Notes under the pieces: model-generated
The model's input: the letters and a program-made list of their open reading frames with translations, nothing else
Told to the model about the DNA's origin: nothing
Database searches by the model: none
Assembly (NCBI RefSeq): GCF_002150765.1
Contig: NZ_MUYM01000109.1
Span: 1-45,637, forward strand
Length of the DNA: 45,637 nucleotides
Source of the DNA: Lentzea kentuckyensis
GTDB lineage: Bacteria; Actinomycetota; Actinomycetes; Mycobacteriales; Pseudonocardiaceae
Direction: 5' to 3'
Shown: piece after piece, positions 43,988 to 45,637 of the stretch
Layout of the letters: the number at the start of each line of letters is the position of its first letter
Numbering within the stretch: the stretch's first letter is position 1
Position numbers and translations under genes: made by a program

Positions 43988-44252
43988 TGCGTTCTCCTCG
44001 GTCAGGTCGTCCGCGTGACGGCACGGCTTGCGAGACCCGCACCTGTGCCGCCATCCACCACAACGCTCAGCCCGGTCACGTCACCCGCGCCGCGACACGA
44101 CCCGCGAGACCCGCACCCATGCCGCCCCACTGCGTTCTCCTGGCTCAGGTCGCCCGCGCCACGGCACAGCCCGCGAGACCCACACCCACGCCGCCACCCA
44201 GCACCATCACCCTGCCCGATCACATCGCCCGCGTCACGGCACGGTTCGCGAG
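43985..44252 (-). repeat. tandem repeats in the crtE-crtI spacer
   Basis: Four degenerate units of about 68-77 bp. On the minus strand each contains GGTCTCGC-type sequence ending in a TGA: the first is the true 3' end of crtE (LANRAVTRAM then stop), and the next three read GLAGCAVARAT-stop, GLAGRVAARVT-stop and GLASRAVTRTT-stop. Two of the units are followed by AGGAGAACGCA, the crtI ribosome site. Confidence 0.8.
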
Positions 44253-45293
44253 GCGCATCAACTCGTGGCGCGCCTCGTCGTCGATCACCGCGCGCTCCAG
44301 CGCCGCGAGACCGGAGTCGGCCAGCGCGGAGATGTGCTTCTCCACCGCAGCAACGGCACCGAGCTCCACCAGCAGCGCCCGCACGTCGTCAACGGTCCGT
44401 TCCCCAACAGCCCCGCCCTCAAGGCAGCGCCGCAACAGCCTCAGCGCCACGGGCCTGCCTTGCGCGCGCGAAAGGGCGATCGCCATCAACGGCGTCCGCT
44501 TGCCCTCCCTCAGGTCCTCCCCCACCGGCTTGCCGGTGACCGCGGCGTCGCCGAACACGCCGATCAGGTCGTCCCGCAGCTGGAAGGCCACACCGATGTC
44601 GTGACCGTATCTGCGCAGGCAGCGCACGACGTCGTCGTCGGCACCGGCCAGCGCGGCGCCGAGGTGCAGCGGCCGTTCGACGGTGTAGGCGGCGGTCTTC
44701 AACGCGGCCACCCGGACGGCGTGCTCGAGCGACTCCTCCCGCCGGGCGACGGCCAGCAGGTCCAGGTGCTGGCCGGTGATCATCTCGGTCCGCATCGCCT
44801 GCCACGGCTGCCAGGCGCGGCTCAGCGCGTCGGCGGGCAGGCCGGCGGTCACCAGGGCATCGTCGGCCCACGCCAGGGCGAGGTCGCCGACCAGGATCGC
44901 CGCCGAGTCGCCGTACTGGCGGGCGCTGGCCGCCCACCGTTCGTGCCGGTGCCGGGCCGCGAACGACTCGTGCACCGAGGGCCTGCCGCGTCTGGTCTTC
45001 GAGCGGTCCATCACGTCGTCGTGCACCAACGCGCAGCACTGCAGCAGTTCCAGCGCCACCAGTGCCCGTACGACGGCCTCCTCCTGCAGCCCACCGGCCG
45101 CCCGCCAGCCCCACCAGCCGAAGGTCGGCCGGATTCTCTTGCCACCGGCCAGGATCAACTCGCGGAGTTTCGCGGCGAGCTCGGGTGCGTGGTCCTCCCT
45201 GGCGCGCAGGAAGTCGTGCAGCGCCTCGTCGAGGAGGACGCGGAAGTCGTCCACCCGCGAGCGGCAGGCGTCCACGCTGGTCAGCAGCGACAT
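44220..45293 (-). CDS. crtE: geranylgeranyl diphosphate synthase (polyprenyl synthetase)
   Basis: A 357-residue trans-prenyltransferase. GGKRIRP is at 50-56, the first aspartate-rich motif DDVMD at 92-96, KT at 199-200 and the second aspartate motif QLRDDLIGVFGD at 238-249. It makes C20 diphosphate for phytoene synthase. It is divergent from crtB, with about 143 bp between, and upstream of crtI. Confidence 0.92.
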   Translation of the reverse strand: MSLLTSVDACRSRVDDFRVLLDEALHDFLRAREDHAPELAAKLRELILAGGKRIRPTFGWWGWRAAGGLQEEAVVRALVALELLQCCALVHDDVMDRSKTRRGRPSVHESFAARHRHERWAASARQYGDSAAILVGDLALAWADDALVTAGLPADALSRAWQPWQAMRTEMITGQHLDLLAVARREESLEHAVRVAALKTAAYTVERPLHLGAALAGADDDVVRCLRRYGHDIGVAFQLRDDLIGVFGDAAVTGKPVGEDLREGKRTPLMAIALSRAQGRPVALRLLRRCLEGGAVGERTVDDVRALLVELGAVAAVEKHISALADSGLAALERAVIDDEARHELMRLANRAVTRAM

Positions 45294-45436
45294 CGGCGGT
45301 CCCTCGGGAGTCGGTGGGATTTCGGTGTTCCGAGCTAAGCAGCGCGGCCGGGGGTCTGCATGATGAGCGCCGCCGTCGTGCGCGGAGCAACTCCCCGACT
45401 TAGCGTTGAGGCACGTTCTCCTTGAAGGGGCTGCTG

Positions 45437-45637
45437 ATGTCGGCTGAGCGCGAACTGGACGCCGCGGGTGTCACCGCACCGGCGCTGCGCGACGCGTACC
45501 GGCGCTGCCGTGCGCTCAACGCACAGCACGGGCGTACCTATTACCTGGCAACGAGATTGCTCAGCCCGGAGCAACGTCCCGCCGTCCACGCGCTGTACGG
45601 GTTCGCCCGCTGGGTGGACGACGTCGTCGACGACGTC
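45437..45637 (+). CDS. crtB: phytoene synthase, 5' part (runs off the window)
   Basis: An ATG at 45437 opens a frame that continues to the window edge, 67 codons. The translation contains HGRTYYLATRLLSPEQRPAV and then LYGFARWVDDVVDDV, the substrate-Mg aspartate motif of squalene/phytoene synthases. It would join two geranylgeranyl diphosphates into phytoene. A GAAGGGG stretch precedes the start. The rest lies outside the window. Confidence 0.9.
   Translation, partial: MSAERELDAAGVTAPALRDAYRRCRALNAQHGRTYYLATRLLSPEQRPAVHALYGFARWVDDVVDDV

Noticed and set aside
44002..44223. 73-codon frame with repeated GCGSRG-CRGAGD units between crtE and crtI
   Set aside because: A translation of the tandem repeats in a frame unrelated to crtE or crtI; better explained as decayed copies of the crtE tail.

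Overview
The window is high-GC DNA with GTG starts, strong GGAG/GAGG ribosome sites, a GerW-type sporulation protein, SARP and GAF-ANTAR regulators and mycelial-type secondary metabolism. I infer a filamentous actinomycete, probably of the Pseudonocardiales. No rRNA, tRNA or CRISPR array is visible. There are no PKS or NRPS modules.

Layout. (1) 1-2.6 kb: an IS30-family element beside a truncated SARP regulator, then an LCM-type methyltransferase behind a perfect palindrome. (2) 2.6-5.4 kb: a secreted seven-repeat beta-propeller lectin and an unrecognised membrane protein, each ending in a shared hairpin terminator. (3) 5.4-12.8 kb: a fructan-use locus on the minus strand (LacI regulator, sugar-binding lipoprotein, two ABC permeases, a cytoplasmic fructosidase-like enzyme and a secreted GH32 enzyme) with no ATPase. 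(4) 12.9-19.6 kb: a MarR-DsbA-MBL redox-type unit, a DUF574 methyltransferase, GerW, a membrane protein, a GAF-ANTAR regulator and a secreted alpha/beta-hydrolase.

(5) 19.6-36.1 kb is the most interesting part: an apparent biosynthetic cluster built around N-N bond (hydrazine) chemistry. On the minus strand, one tightly overlapping set encodes a SidA/IucD-type amino-acid N-hydroxylase, a MetRS-like enzyme, a DAO-type FAD oxidase, an MFS exporter and an ATP-grasp ligase. A second set encodes a second N-hydroxylase, a second ATP-grasp ligase and two tandem acyl-CoA-dehydrogenase-fold flavoenzymes. A third encodes a cobalamin-binding-type radical SAM protein coupled to a BBE-like FAD oxidase. 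On the plus strand lie an orphan NarL-type response regulator and a small cupin coupled to a 107-residue unknown. N-hydroxylase, MetRS-like domain, cupin and DAO-type oxidase are the parts list of the Spb38/Spb40/Spb39 hydrazinoacetate system (s56-p1; related to triacsin and pyrazomycin). There the cupin and MetRS-like domains are one fused protein; here they are separate genes on opposite strands. The two N-hydroxylase genes share an equivalent promoter/operator block, and the radical SAM-BBE pair sits behind a nested inverted array of a GTTGG-type motif.

(6) 36.2-40.4 kb: two secreted proteins and a large SARP/NB-ARC/TPR regulator that may or may not control the cluster. (7) 40.5-42.4 kb: a rifampicin-monooxygenase (Rox) homologue and a small secreted protein. 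(8) 42.5 kb to the end: carotenoid genes crtI and crtE, with divergent crtB cut by the window edge. Between crtE and crtI the 3' end of crtE seems to have been tandemly multiplied.

Functions are assigned from visible motifs and recalled family knowledge only; no database search was run.
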